Positions 1 to 4,616 of a stretch of DNA of 7,483 nt are shown here, in pieces. This stretch comes from Thermoproteota archaeon (lineage in GTDB: Archaea > Thermoproteota > Korarchaeia > JAOZGF01 > JAOZFZ01): NCBI GenBank assembly GCA_027491945.1, contig JAOZFZ010000011.1, positions 1-7,483 of the forward strand, written 5' to 3'. The position numbers and the translations under genes were made by a program. Positions within the stretch are counted from its first letter, which is position 1. Each line of letters begins with the position of its first letter. A model generated the notes under the pieces. It worked only from the letters and a program-made list of their open reading frames with translations, made no database searches and was not told where the DNA came from.

Positions 1-2
1 TC

Positions 3-230
3 GAGTATAACGTGATAATTACATGGATAGAGAAAATCCTTGAAATTATCTCGAGGGGGAAGTATAAGAGTAACTATGCGGTTGTTCTTAGAAACGTACT
101 AAGGAGAAGTCTCCTTCGAAGAAGAGAAGCCCACGTCTTAGCCGGGTTCTTCCGCCGCGTATATATGCTGCTGCCAAAGGACGGCAATCAATCAGACAAA
201 TCTTTAAATTTAACCTTCCCAGATGAATAG
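3..230 (+). CDS. Possible 3' end of an unidentified gene (5' truncated by the window)
   Basis: A plus-strand frame is open from the left edge to a TAG at 228-230. It encodes about 75 residues rich in Arg, Lys and hydrophobic residues, with a basic stretch (VLRRSLLRRREAHVL) and no motif I recognise. A GTG at 12 could start it, but no Shine-Dalgarno site can be judged so near the edge, and the frame stays open upstream. Against it, the likely TATA box of the tRNA-Ser gene (202-209) lies inside its last codons, so the end of the frame may be chance read-through and the true upstream gene could end elsewhere. The other two plus frames have early stops. I treat it as a weak candidate for a gene tail. 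Confidence 0.25.
   Translation, partial: EYNVIITWIEKILEIISRGKYKSNYAVVLRNVLRRSLLRRREAHVLAGFFRRVYMLLPKDGNQSDKSLNLTFPDE
202..209 (+). promoter_or_regulatory. Putative TATA box for the tRNA-Ser gene
   Basis: CTTTAAAT is preceded by an A-rich stretch (GACAAAT) that could act as a BRE. An archaeal start site about 25 bases downstream would fall near 231, leaving a leader of roughly 25 nt for RNase P removal before the tRNA at 257. A second TATA-like string lies at 160-166 (TATATAT) and fits the spacing less well. Confidence 0.5.
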
Positions 231-256
231 GTGGCAAAACCTCTAATTGGTCGAAG

Positions 257-351
257 GCCGGGGTTGCCGAGCTAGGGACGGCGACGGACTCGAGCCTTTT
301 GGGAAATCCGTTGGCCTTTGGGCCGCGAGGGTTCAAATCCCTCCCCCGGCG
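257..351 (+). tRNA. tRNA-Ser(CGA) with an 11-nt intron
   Basis: The cloverleaf folds completely. The acceptor stem is GCCGGGG (257-263) with CCCCGGC (344-350). The D stem is GCCG/CGGC (266-269, 279-282) and the anticodon stem ACGGA/TCCGT (284-288, 307-311). The long class II variable arm GGCC/GGCC spans 313-324. The T arm is GAGGG-TTCAAAT-CCCTC (327-343). The discriminator base is G351, as expected for Ser and not for Leu, which carries A. The anticodon loop is 18 nt rather than 7, so I infer an 11-nt intron at 295-305, after the base following the anticodon (position 37). The anticodon is then CGA (291-293), reading codon UCG. No 3' CCA is encoded. Confidence 0.93.
295..305 (+). other. tRNA intron at the canonical 37/38 site
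   Basis: The intron is CCTTTTGGGAA. Loop bases 32-35 (CTCG, 289-292) pair with intron bases TGGG (300-303) through C-G, T-G, C-G and G-T pairs. This leaves AA|A as the 3' bulge and AG|C on the 5' side. That is the central 4-bp helix of a bulge-helix-bulge or bulge-helix-loop splicing motif for the archaeal tRNA endonuclease. The intron is too short to form a full second outer helix, so bulge-helix-loop is the better description. Confidence 0.75.
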
Positions 352-385
352 TTATCTTAAAACTACGAGTGGAATCAGATAACGC
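349..385. repeat. 9-bp inverted repeat at the tRNA 3' end
   Basis: GCGTTATCT (349-357) and AGATAACGC (377-385) are perfect inverted copies separated by 19 nt. The left arm includes the last bases of tRNA-Ser (349-351). As RNA it could form a hairpin in the 3' trailer, affecting end maturation or termination. It carries no T tract directly after it. It could also be a binding site for a dimeric protein. Its role is not shown by the sequence. Confidence 0.5.
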
Positions 386-426
386 AACTGTTCTAATCCC
401 CTAGATCCCATCCCTATTAAACTGGT

Positions 427-446
427 CTAAACCCTAAACCTAAACC
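427..446. repeat. Short CTAAACC tandem repeat
   Basis: Three head-to-tail units, CTAAACC, CTAAACC and TAAACC, occupy 427-446, with a related TTAAAC upstream at 416-421. On the minus strand this reads as T-rich GGTTTA units beginning a few bases after the nitroreductase stop, so it may help end the minus-strand operon transcript. It is too short to mean more than that. Confidence 0.4.
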
Positions 447-452
447 TAGCGC

Positions 453-974
453 TCAATAGGTGTCCTTATGCACTATTTCTTCAAGTGGAAGCCTTGCGGG
501 GGCCGCAGCCCTATACGCAGCTACCCCAACTGGCACTATAGCTACCGGCCTTACATCCTCGGGAAGTCTGAGTAGCCTTTTCACCTCATTTTCCTTGAAG
601 GCCCCAACCCAACACGTCGCGTAGCCAAGTGCATGCGCAGCCAGTAGAATGTTTTGTGTTGCGGCTGCTGTATCCTGTATGCAGTAAAGCGATCTCCCTC
701 TCTCACCGTAGACCGAGCTGCTTCGCTTGACATCTGCGCACACAACTATTACAACAGGGGCAGTTGATATGAAATCCTGGTCGTATGCGGCTCTCGAAAT
801 CTCCTTCTTTAGCTGTTCTTTCTCAACTACTACGAAGACCCAGGGCTGGAGGTTTCCTGCTGACGGCGCCCATCTAGCAGCATCCAAGATTATTGTAAGA
901 TCTCTTTCTGGAATTTTGTCGCTTCTAAATTGCCTTACGCTTCTACGTTCACGTATAGCTCTAAGGACCTCCAT
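453..974 (-). CDS. Nitroreductase family protein (FMN-dependent)
   Basis: This 173-aa protein is full length for the short nitroreductase class. It begins with the family N-terminus, AIRERRSVRQF (residues 6-16), whose Arg/Ser residues contact the FMN phosphate. PSAGNLQPWVF (37-47) is the flavin and dimer-interface motif. QDTAAATQNILLAAHALGY (100-118) is the central helix, and PVAIVPVGVA (143-152) is the late strand. Members transfer hydride from NAD(P)H to nitro compounds, quinones or flavins as cytosolic homodimers; the substrate here cannot be read from sequence. The start is ATG at 974, preceded by a G-rich site (GAGGGG). It overlaps the end of the exported-protein gene by 14 bases, which suggests co-transcription and translational coupling. 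It is the last gene of the minus-strand run. Confidence 0.92.
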   Translation of the reverse strand: MEVLRAIRERRSVRQFRSDKIPERDLTIILDAARWAPSAGNLQPWVFVVVEKEQLKKEISRAAYDQDFISTAPVVIVVCADVKRSSSVYGERGRSLYCIQDTAAATQNILLAAHALGYATCWVGAFKENEVKRLLRLPEDVRPVAIVPVGVAAYRAAAPARLPLEEIVHKDTY

Positions 975-1692
975 CCCCCCTCACTTCCTCTGTCATTGCC
1001 GTCTGGTTAAAGGTGATCACCTGCATTAACCTTGTGCTTTCTGCTGCCTTAAAACCGCCTTTAGCTGCCAAGATCTGGAAAACCACGGTTTTATTTCCTA
1101 GTGGAGGCTTCCATATGAATTCGACCGTTCCATTCTCGAGTGTGAGCTGCGTTGGATACGTGTAAAATCCGCCATCGCTACAGTCTACCTTAACGGTTGC
1201 ATTCCTTAGGGGGATTAACTGATCATTTGTGATAACGTAAACATTTACCCTAATCGGAATCGTGAGGTTTACGTCCTCCAAACCCACCGTTATACTCTCC
1301 GGCATATCCACCGTTAAGTTCAGCATTGCCCAGCTAACCGAAAAATACGCTGTATCAAGTACCTTGCTGCTAGGGCTTTTAGCTTCGACGGCGTAGAGGC
1401 CCATCCCAGACTTCTCATCAATCGTAAGATTTAAGCTCATTTCCTGTCCTACCTCGACTGCAACCGACTCCTCCATTACGGTTTTATTGAACGGCAGGTT
1501 CTTGACAGTCAAAATCACTTCTCCAGCATAGCCTCTGCTTTTAATCGTAATTTTCTGCGTCCCATAGAGCGAGATCGAGCGGGTTGCCACCTCAACAGTT
1601 AAGGGTTTCTGTAAAAATATAGGGGTCGAAATAGAGGCCGATATTATAGCGGCAATGGCCATCGCTACTAGAAACGTAGTTTTCCTGCTCAT
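961..1692 (-). CDS. Exported Ig-like protein with eight N-glycosylation sequons
   Basis: This 243-aa protein is of no named family that I recognise. Residues 1-4 carry a basic N-region (MSRK) and 7-28 form a hydrophobic segment, fitting a signal peptide or N-terminal anchor; there is no lipobox Cys and no C-terminal membrane segment. The rest is beta-rich, with alternating hydrophobic strands and phrases such as ITIKSRGYAGEVILTVKNLP (49-68) and LRNATVKVDCSDGGFYTYP (162-180) that resemble archaeal Ig-like or CARDB/invasin-type surface modules. Eight N-x-T sequons occur at N69, N88, N125, N142, N164, N187, N200 and N229. It therefore probably acts outside the cell, glycosylated. ATG at 1692 has GGTGA nine bases upstream and GGAGAG nearer. 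A role in adhesion or cell-surface structure is a guess. The gene lies between a predicted nuclease gene and the nitroreductase gene. Confidence 0.8.
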   Translation of the reverse strand: MSRKTTFLVAMAIAAIISASISTPIFLQKPLTVEVATRSISLYGTQKITIKSRGYAGEVILTVKNLPFNKTVMEESVAVEVGQEMSLNLTIDEKSGMGLYAVEAKSPSSKVLDTAYFSVSWAMLNLTVDMPESITVGLEDVNLTIPIRVNVYVITNDQLIPLRNATVKVDCSDGGFYTYPTQLTLENGTVEFIWKPPLGNKTVVFQILAAKGGFKAAESTRLMQVITFNQTAMTEEVRGDGGP

Positions 1693-1737
1693 CTCTCCAG
1701 TTCACCTTTAAATCAGAAACCTCCAACCCGGGACCCA

Positions 1738-1881
1738 TCATCTCTTTATATTTTTCGCTTCACTTAGGTGTATAAAGGCAAGTGCTAACGGTGAGGAGCA
1801 AAACGGCCCATACCGGTCCTTAAAAACGATTACCTCAGCTGGTGTGGCTGGTCTTCTCTTTTTAACCGGCTGCTTATACAT
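1738..1881 (-). CDS. Possible 47-aa small protein coupled to the DUF429 gene
   Basis: ATG at 1881 overlaps the end of the DUF429 gene by eight bases (ATGTATAA, where TAA is the upstream stop), a typical translational-coupling layout. A weak GGTAAG site lies six bases upstream. The 47 residues begin with a basic, Pro-containing stretch (MYKQPVKKRRPATPAEVIVF) and continue with a hydrophobic segment (PLALAFIHL); there are no known motifs. An in-frame TTG or ATG further upstream would make it 60 aa, but would overlap the nuclease gene more. If it is not real, the stretch 1693-1873 is a 181-base gap with nothing else visible. Codon choice looks protein-like, but it is too short to be sure. Confidence 0.35.
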   Translation of the reverse strand: MYKQPVKKRRPATPAEVIVFKDRYGPFCSSPLALAFIHLSEAKNIKR

Positions 1882-2449
1882 AGTTCTTACCTTTAACCTT
1901 AGGCATGATAATTTCCCCATCTAGACCGCTATATACAGTGGTTCTTCCCTCAAGGTGCAATAATCCAATCAACGCGGCTATAGCGGCATCCAGTTCATGA
2001 GGGGAAAGTTCCTCCCTAGTAATCTCCACGCTTTTTTCCCTCAGAAGTTCAAATACATATGTTGGTTTCTTTTTCTTCCTCCATATGCTTAACGCACCGC
2101 TTGGGTAGACCTCGATAACTTTACCTCCACATTCCTCGGTTATTCTCTTCCTAAGCCTAACCCCTCTTTCCATAAGCTTTGCCATTGAGGGAAGAGTAAG
2201 GGGTAGCATCCTTACCCCTTTCTCTAGGAGTTTTCGTTCGCATTCTCTAAATGGATCCCCTCTCCGGGTAGGTTGGGTGAGTGGGGCGTCTATAGCCACT
2301 AATACCGGGTTAATTGAGCGAATAGCCTCGATTATCTCACTATCGGTGTAAAGGGTGAGAACCTCTGCTTGTCTCCCCCTTAATATACATATCCCTGTAG
2401 GCTTGCTTTGTAGTGCAGCTAAGTCAACTCCTACGACCAATCTTAGCAT
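1874..2449 (-). CDS. DUF429 family predicted nuclease (RNase H-like fold)
   Basis: This 191-aa protein matches the DUF429 pattern (Pfam PF04250, described as a predicted nuclease with an RNase H fold). VVGVDLA (5-11) is the first strand with Asp9, followed by PTGI (17-20). LVAIDAPL (50-57) carries Asp54. RRGDPFRECERKLLEKG (62-78) and AKLMERGVRLRKRI (90-103) are family helices. KVIEVYPSGAL (110-120) carries Glu113, and HELDAAIAALIGLLHLEGR (151-169) carries Asp154. The four acidic residues could bind metal as in RNase H-like nucleases; the biological substrate is unknown. ATG at 2449 lies 12 bases after the stop of the 67-aa gene, with only a weak G-rich ribosome site, so it is probably translated from a shared transcript. 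A small ORF overlaps its stop. Confidence 0.88.
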   Translation of the reverse strand: MLRLVVGVDLAALQSKPTGICILRGRQAEVLTLYTDSEIIEAIRSINPVLVAIDAPLTQPTRRGDPFRECERKLLEKGVRMLPLTLPSMAKLMERGVRLRKRITEECGGKVIEVYPSGALSIWRKKKKPTYVFELLREKSVEITREELSPHELDAAIAALIGLLHLEGRTTVYSGLDGEIIMPKVKGKNYV

Positions 2450-2461
2450 AGTGCCGCCCTG

Positions 2462-2665
2462 TTAAGCCTTTGATTCCTCTTTAATCCTTTTCATTATCTC
2501 TTTAAACTCAAGGTCTTCAAACTCCTTAAGTCGGCATGCTATAATCTCTCTCACCTGTTCTCGCATGTTTGGATCAAGGTCCATAATGCCCTTCTCAATA
2601 TGTGGAGGCAGCCGCTTACTGCCTTTCTTCTTAAGGAGGTCTTCAACCCTCATAACCTTGCCCAT
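2462..2665 (-). CDS. Hypothetical 67-aa protein
   Basis: I do not recognise this family. ATG at 2665 is chosen because AGGTGA lies four bases upstream. An in-frame TTG at 2749 would add 28 basic residues, but it has no ribosome site and falls within a hairpin region. The product begins MGKVMRVEDLLKKKGSKRLP, then has a hinge (PPHIEKGIMDLDPN, residues 20-33). It ends in a long, charged amphipathic helix (MREQVREIIACRLKEFEDLE and on), with one Cys. It is soluble, with no membrane segment or metal motif. The terminal helix could mediate binding to a partner. It is the first gene of the minus-strand run, 12 bases before the DUF429 gene. Confidence 0.7.
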   Translation of the reverse strand: MGKVMRVEDLLKKKGSKRLPPHIEKGIMDLDPNMREQVREIIACRLKEFEDLEFKEIMKRIKEESKA

Positions 2666-2740
2666 ACTTTCACCTCGAATACCTTTACCAACCTTAACCC
2701 TCCTTACAACTCTAAAAACGTGTCTGGGGATCTTCGCTCC

Positions 2741-2799
2741 ATGTTCCAAACATTGAAATCGATGAAACGATTTCTGACAAGAAGGATTTTCTGGAACAT
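2741..2799. repeat. Nested inverted repeats (8-bp outer, 7-bp inner)
   Basis: ATGTTCCA (2741-2748) and TGGAACAT (2792-2799) are perfect inverted copies. Inside them GAAATCG (2755-2761) and CGATTTC (2768-2774) form a second hairpin with a 6-nt loop. On the minus strand this lies upstream of the 67-aa gene and could be part of its leader if transcription starts near the TTTAATAA string around 2801-2808. Confidence 0.5.
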
Positions 2800-2834
2800 T
2801 ATTAAACTAACTTCCGTCCTCTCTGCCTGGCATG

Positions 2835-2876
2835 CCCATTAAGTAATGGGGCTAAACACCCTTTGGAATAAGCCCC
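2835..2876. repeat. Two overlapping, mutually exclusive hairpins
   Basis: Hairpin A is CCCATT (2835-2840) with AATGGG (2845-2850), loop AAGT. Hairpin B is GGGGCT (2848-2853) with AGCCCC (2871-2876), loop 17 nt. The bases 2848-2850 belong to both, so only one can form at a time. They lie 50-95 bases before the 2-epimerase gene. Confidence 0.5.
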
Positions 2877-2883
2877 GTTGTTC

Positions 2884-2904
2884 GGTTCAAGATTCCCTTG
2901 AGCC
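2884..2904. repeat. 8-bp hairpin upstream of the 2-epimerase gene
   Basis: GGTTCAAG (2884-2891) pairs with CTTGAGCC (2897-2904), with one G-T pair and a 5-nt loop (ATTCC). A pyrimidine-rich run (TGTTCTCTT) follows, so it could be an intrinsic stop for an upstream or leader RNA. It ends about 25 bases before the epimerase start. Confidence 0.55.
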
Positions 2905-2912
2905 TGTTCTCT

Positions 2913-2921
2913 TGATATAAT
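2913..2921 (+). promoter_or_regulatory. TATA-like element next to the 2-epimerase start
   Basis: TTGATATAATAG contains a good TATA-like core only about 8-16 bases before the GTG at 2929. If it is the TATA box, transcription would start near 2942-2944, right at the in-frame ATG (2944) and inside the longer reading frame. Otherwise the real promoter is further upstream, for example the TTATTAAAC string at 2799-2807, which would give a roughly 100-nt structured leader. Confidence 0.35.
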
Positions 2922-2928
2922 AGGGTGA

Positions 2929-4119
2929 GTGAAGATCGAGGTTATGCTAGTGGTTGGCGTGCGGCCTAACTTTGTTAAGGCTGCTCCCCTATACGTGGCA
3001 CTTAGAAAGCATGGAGTTGGGCTTAGAATAGTCCATACCGGCCAGCACTTTGATCATAGCATGTCGGATGTTTTCTTCACCCAGCTCGGTCTTCCAAACC
3101 CCGATTACAGGTTAGATGTAAACGGTTACTCTATCGAGGTGCAGCATTCCGAGTTGATGAAAAAGTTTGCTCAAATCTTCGATCATTACAGACCTGATGT
3201 GGTTGTAGTTCTTGGAGACGCGAATCCCTGTCTCTCATCATCCATAGTCTCGGTTATCCGTGGCATACCTGTTGCTCATGTAGAGGCCGGTTACCGCAGT
3301 TTTGACTTTAGAATGCCGGAAGAGATCAATAGAATAATTGTGGACAGGTTATCCACCATCCTATTTGCTCCCACCAAAATAGCCGCTCAAAACCTCCTTT
3401 CAGAGGGGATAGATCAGCGTCGGATTCACTTCGTTGGGAATATTCTAGTTGACGCTCTTAGACTTTTTTGGAGCGATATCAAAAGGTCTGAGATAACATC
3501 TAGACTTAACCTCACACCAGGTGAATATGCGGTTTTAACCCTTCACAGAAGAGAGACCATTACCAGCCGTGAGAACTTATTAAAGGCAGTAAGGATCATA
3601 ATGGAGGTTCAAAAAAGGTTTAGAGTTGTTTTTCCTATTCATCCATTCACCAAACGCGTGATGCAGGAGCAAGGGCTTCTATCTAAACTTTGGGAGATGA
3701 ATAACCTCTTGCTCGTAGATCCGCTTCCGTACTTCGATTTTGTAAAACTTGTGAATAGCTCTCTCTTTGTTCTGACAGACTCGGGAGGGGTTCAAGAGGA
3801 GACAACTGTACTTAAGAAACCTTGCATAACCCTTCGCTACAACACTGAACGCGTTACAACTATCCTTCAGGGCACGAACGTGCTGGCTGGCCTTGAGGTT
3901 GAATTATTAAGGAAATACCTTTCCATGATTGAGGATGGCATCTGGAAGAGGGGTTCCCCACCAGATAAATGGGATGGCAAGACTGCCGAGAGAATAGCGG
4001 ATATAATCTCAAAATTCCACGGCGAAAGGAGCTGGATCGACATGCTTAGTTTAGGCTTTCCACTTCGCCTTGGAAAACCAACCGTGAGATGGAAAAAACT
4101 ACAATTTGAGCTCTCATAA
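2929..4119 (+). CDS. wecB: UDP-N-acetylglucosamine 2-epimerase, non-hydrolysing
   Basis: This cytosolic enzyme interconverts UDP-GlcNAc and UDP-ManNAc, feeding surface-polysaccharide or N-glycan synthesis. It has 396 aa against about 360-380 usual, in the two-Rossmann-domain (GT-B-like) fold. Visible motifs are GVRPNFVKAAP (10-20), TGQHFDHSMSDVFF (37-50), VLGDANP with Asp97, HVEAGYRSF with Glu119, MPEEINR with Glu132, LHRRE with His206, HPFTK (238-242) and TDSGGVQEE (283-291). NTERVTTILQGTNVLAG (305-321) is the nucleotide-binding end. These match the catalytic Asp, Glu, Glu and His set of the family. About 30 residues follow the usual C-terminal helix (after residue 365). GTG at 2929 has GGGTGA immediately beside it, which is unusually tight; ATG at 2944 is an alternative but would shorten the first strand. 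The gene stands alone and ends in a hairpin. Confidence 0.93.
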   Translation: MKIEVMLVVGVRPNFVKAAPLYVALRKHGVGLRIVHTGQHFDHSMSDVFFTQLGLPNPDYRLDVNGYSIEVQHSELMKKFAQIFDHYRPDVVVVLGDANPCLSSSIVSVIRGIPVAHVEAGYRSFDFRMPEEINRIIVDRLSTILFAPTKIAAQNLLSEGIDQRRIHFVGNILVDALRLFWSDIKRSEITSRLNLTPGEYAVLTLHRRETITSRENLLKAVRIIMEVQKRFRVVFPIHPFTKRVMQEQGLLSKLWEMNNLLLVDPLPYFDFVKLVNSSLFVLTDSGGVQEETTVLKKPCITLRYNTERVTTILQGTNVLAGLEVELLRKYLSMIEDGIWKRGSPPDKWDGKTAERIADIISKFHGERSWIDMLSLGFPLRLGKPTVRWKKLQFELS

Positions 4120-4121
4120 AA

Positions 4122-4139
4122 CCTCTAGTCCCCTAGAGG
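4122..4139 (+). terminator. Hairpin terminator candidate after the 2-epimerase gene
   Basis: CCTCTAG (4122-4128) and CTAGAGG (4133-4139) form a perfect 7-bp stem with a TCCC loop, starting three bases after the stop codon. Only a weak T-containing stretch (ATTATTC) follows, so it may protect the 3' end as much as terminate. Confidence 0.5.
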
Positions 4140-4191
4140 ATTATTCAGTCACCATTAATCCCGGATCAGGCGGTTTATCGACTCAGTAAAG

Positions 4192-4200
4192 CTTTAAAAA
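4192..4200 (+). promoter_or_regulatory. TATA box of the ferredoxin gene
   Basis: CTTTAAAAA is preceded by purine-rich AGTAAAG, a good BRE/TATA pair. A start site about 25 bases on (near 4225) would leave a leader of about 40 nt carrying GAGGTG. The box sits in a symmetric GCTTT-AAA-AAAGC sequence (4191-4203). Confidence 0.65.
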
Positions 4201-4263
4201 AGCGTGAATAACCGCTCTGCTGGACACGCCGAAAACCAGCCCTTAGCGATCTGAGGTGGTGAT

Positions 4264-4458
4264 ATGGGCAAGTACCCCGTAGTTGACGAGGAGGCATGCA
4301 TAGGTTGTGGAGTGTGCCAAAGTGTCTGTCCAGCAGACCCAAACGTCTTCGAGATGAAAGATGAAAAATCCCATGTTGTTAACCCCGATGCATGCATAGA
4401 ATGCAACGCATGTGTAGAATCCTGCCCGGTCTCTGCAATTACCCTGGAGGGGGGCTAA
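4264..4458 (+). CDS. Ferredoxin, 2x[4Fe-4S]
   Basis: This 64-aa protein has two complete cluster motifs: C12-x2-C15-x2-C18-x3-C22-P (CIGCGVCQSVCP) and C44-x2-C47-x2-C50-x3-C54-P (CIECNACVESCP). In this fold the first three Cys of each motif plus the last Cys of the other bind each [4Fe-4S] cluster. It is a soluble, low-potential electron carrier, typically for ferredoxin-dependent oxidoreductases in anaerobic archaea; the partner is not shown here. ATG at 4264 is supported by GAGGTG five bases upstream (GAGGTGGTGAT just before the ATG). It has its own TATA box and a terminator overlapping its stop, so it is probably monocistronic, with high expression likely. Confidence 0.96.
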   Translation: MGKYPVVDEEACIGCGVCQSVCPADPNVFEMKDEKSHVVNPDACIECNACVESCPVSAITLEGG

Positions 4459-4470
4459 CCCCCTCATTTT
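4447..4470 (+). terminator. Terminator hairpin overlapping the ferredoxin stop codon
   Basis: GAGGGGG (4447-4453) pairs with CCCCCTC (4459-4465) in a 7-bp stem. Its 5-nt loop GCTAA contains the TAA stop (4456-4458). TTTT and an AT-rich tract follow (4467-4486). This has the form of an intrinsic terminator and suits archaeal T-tract termination. Confidence 0.7.
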
Positions 4471-4546
4471 ATATTAATTAATTTTATCACGCTATGTTAT
4501 ACGAAGGTTTGTTTCATTTAACCTGTACTCTACAGTGTTTACATCC

Positions 4547-4554
4547 AATTAAAT
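4547..4554 (+). promoter_or_regulatory. Possible TATA box for the thioredoxin gene
   Basis: AATTAAAT lies in the AT-rich gap 4471-4616. A start near 4578 would give a leader of about 40 nt. Other AT-rich strings (4471-4486, and CTATTATC near 4592) are possible, and no choice is decisive. Confidence 0.25.
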
Positions 4555-4616
4555 CTTCTAGTATCTTGAACTGTATTTTCAGCATTCTCAATCTATTATC
4601 TGGCATGGTGATATGG

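Noticed and set aside
88..336. 82-aa minus-strand reading frame
   Set aside because: It runs across the tRNA-Ser gene and has no protein-like motif; it is a shadow.
427..446. Telomere-like repeat (CTAAACC units)
   Set aside because: There are only about three units, placed just after a gene stop on a chromosome with genes on both sides. It is probably a T-rich gene-end sequence read on the minus strand.
727..1029. 100-aa plus-strand reading frame
   Set aside because: It is antisense to the nitroreductase gene, whose motifs are clear; it is a shadow.
2666..2749. 28-residue N-terminal extension of the 67-aa protein
   Set aside because: It would start at a TTG without a ribosome site, while ATG at 2665 has AGGTGA at good spacing.
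2600..2842. 80-aa plus-strand frame over the divergent region
   Set aside because: It overlaps the start of the minus-strand 67-aa gene and has no recognisable features.
2884..2904. tRNA fragment (sequence GGTTCAAGATTCC resembles a T arm)
   Set aside because: No acceptor, anticodon or D arm can be found around it, and the stem pairs as a simple 8-bp hairpin instead.
4494..4616. 41-residue extension of thioredoxin, with a hydrophobic stretch that could look like a membrane anchor
   Set aside because: It covers AT-rich sequence with promoter-like strings, and a GGTGAT site precedes the inner ATG at 4617.
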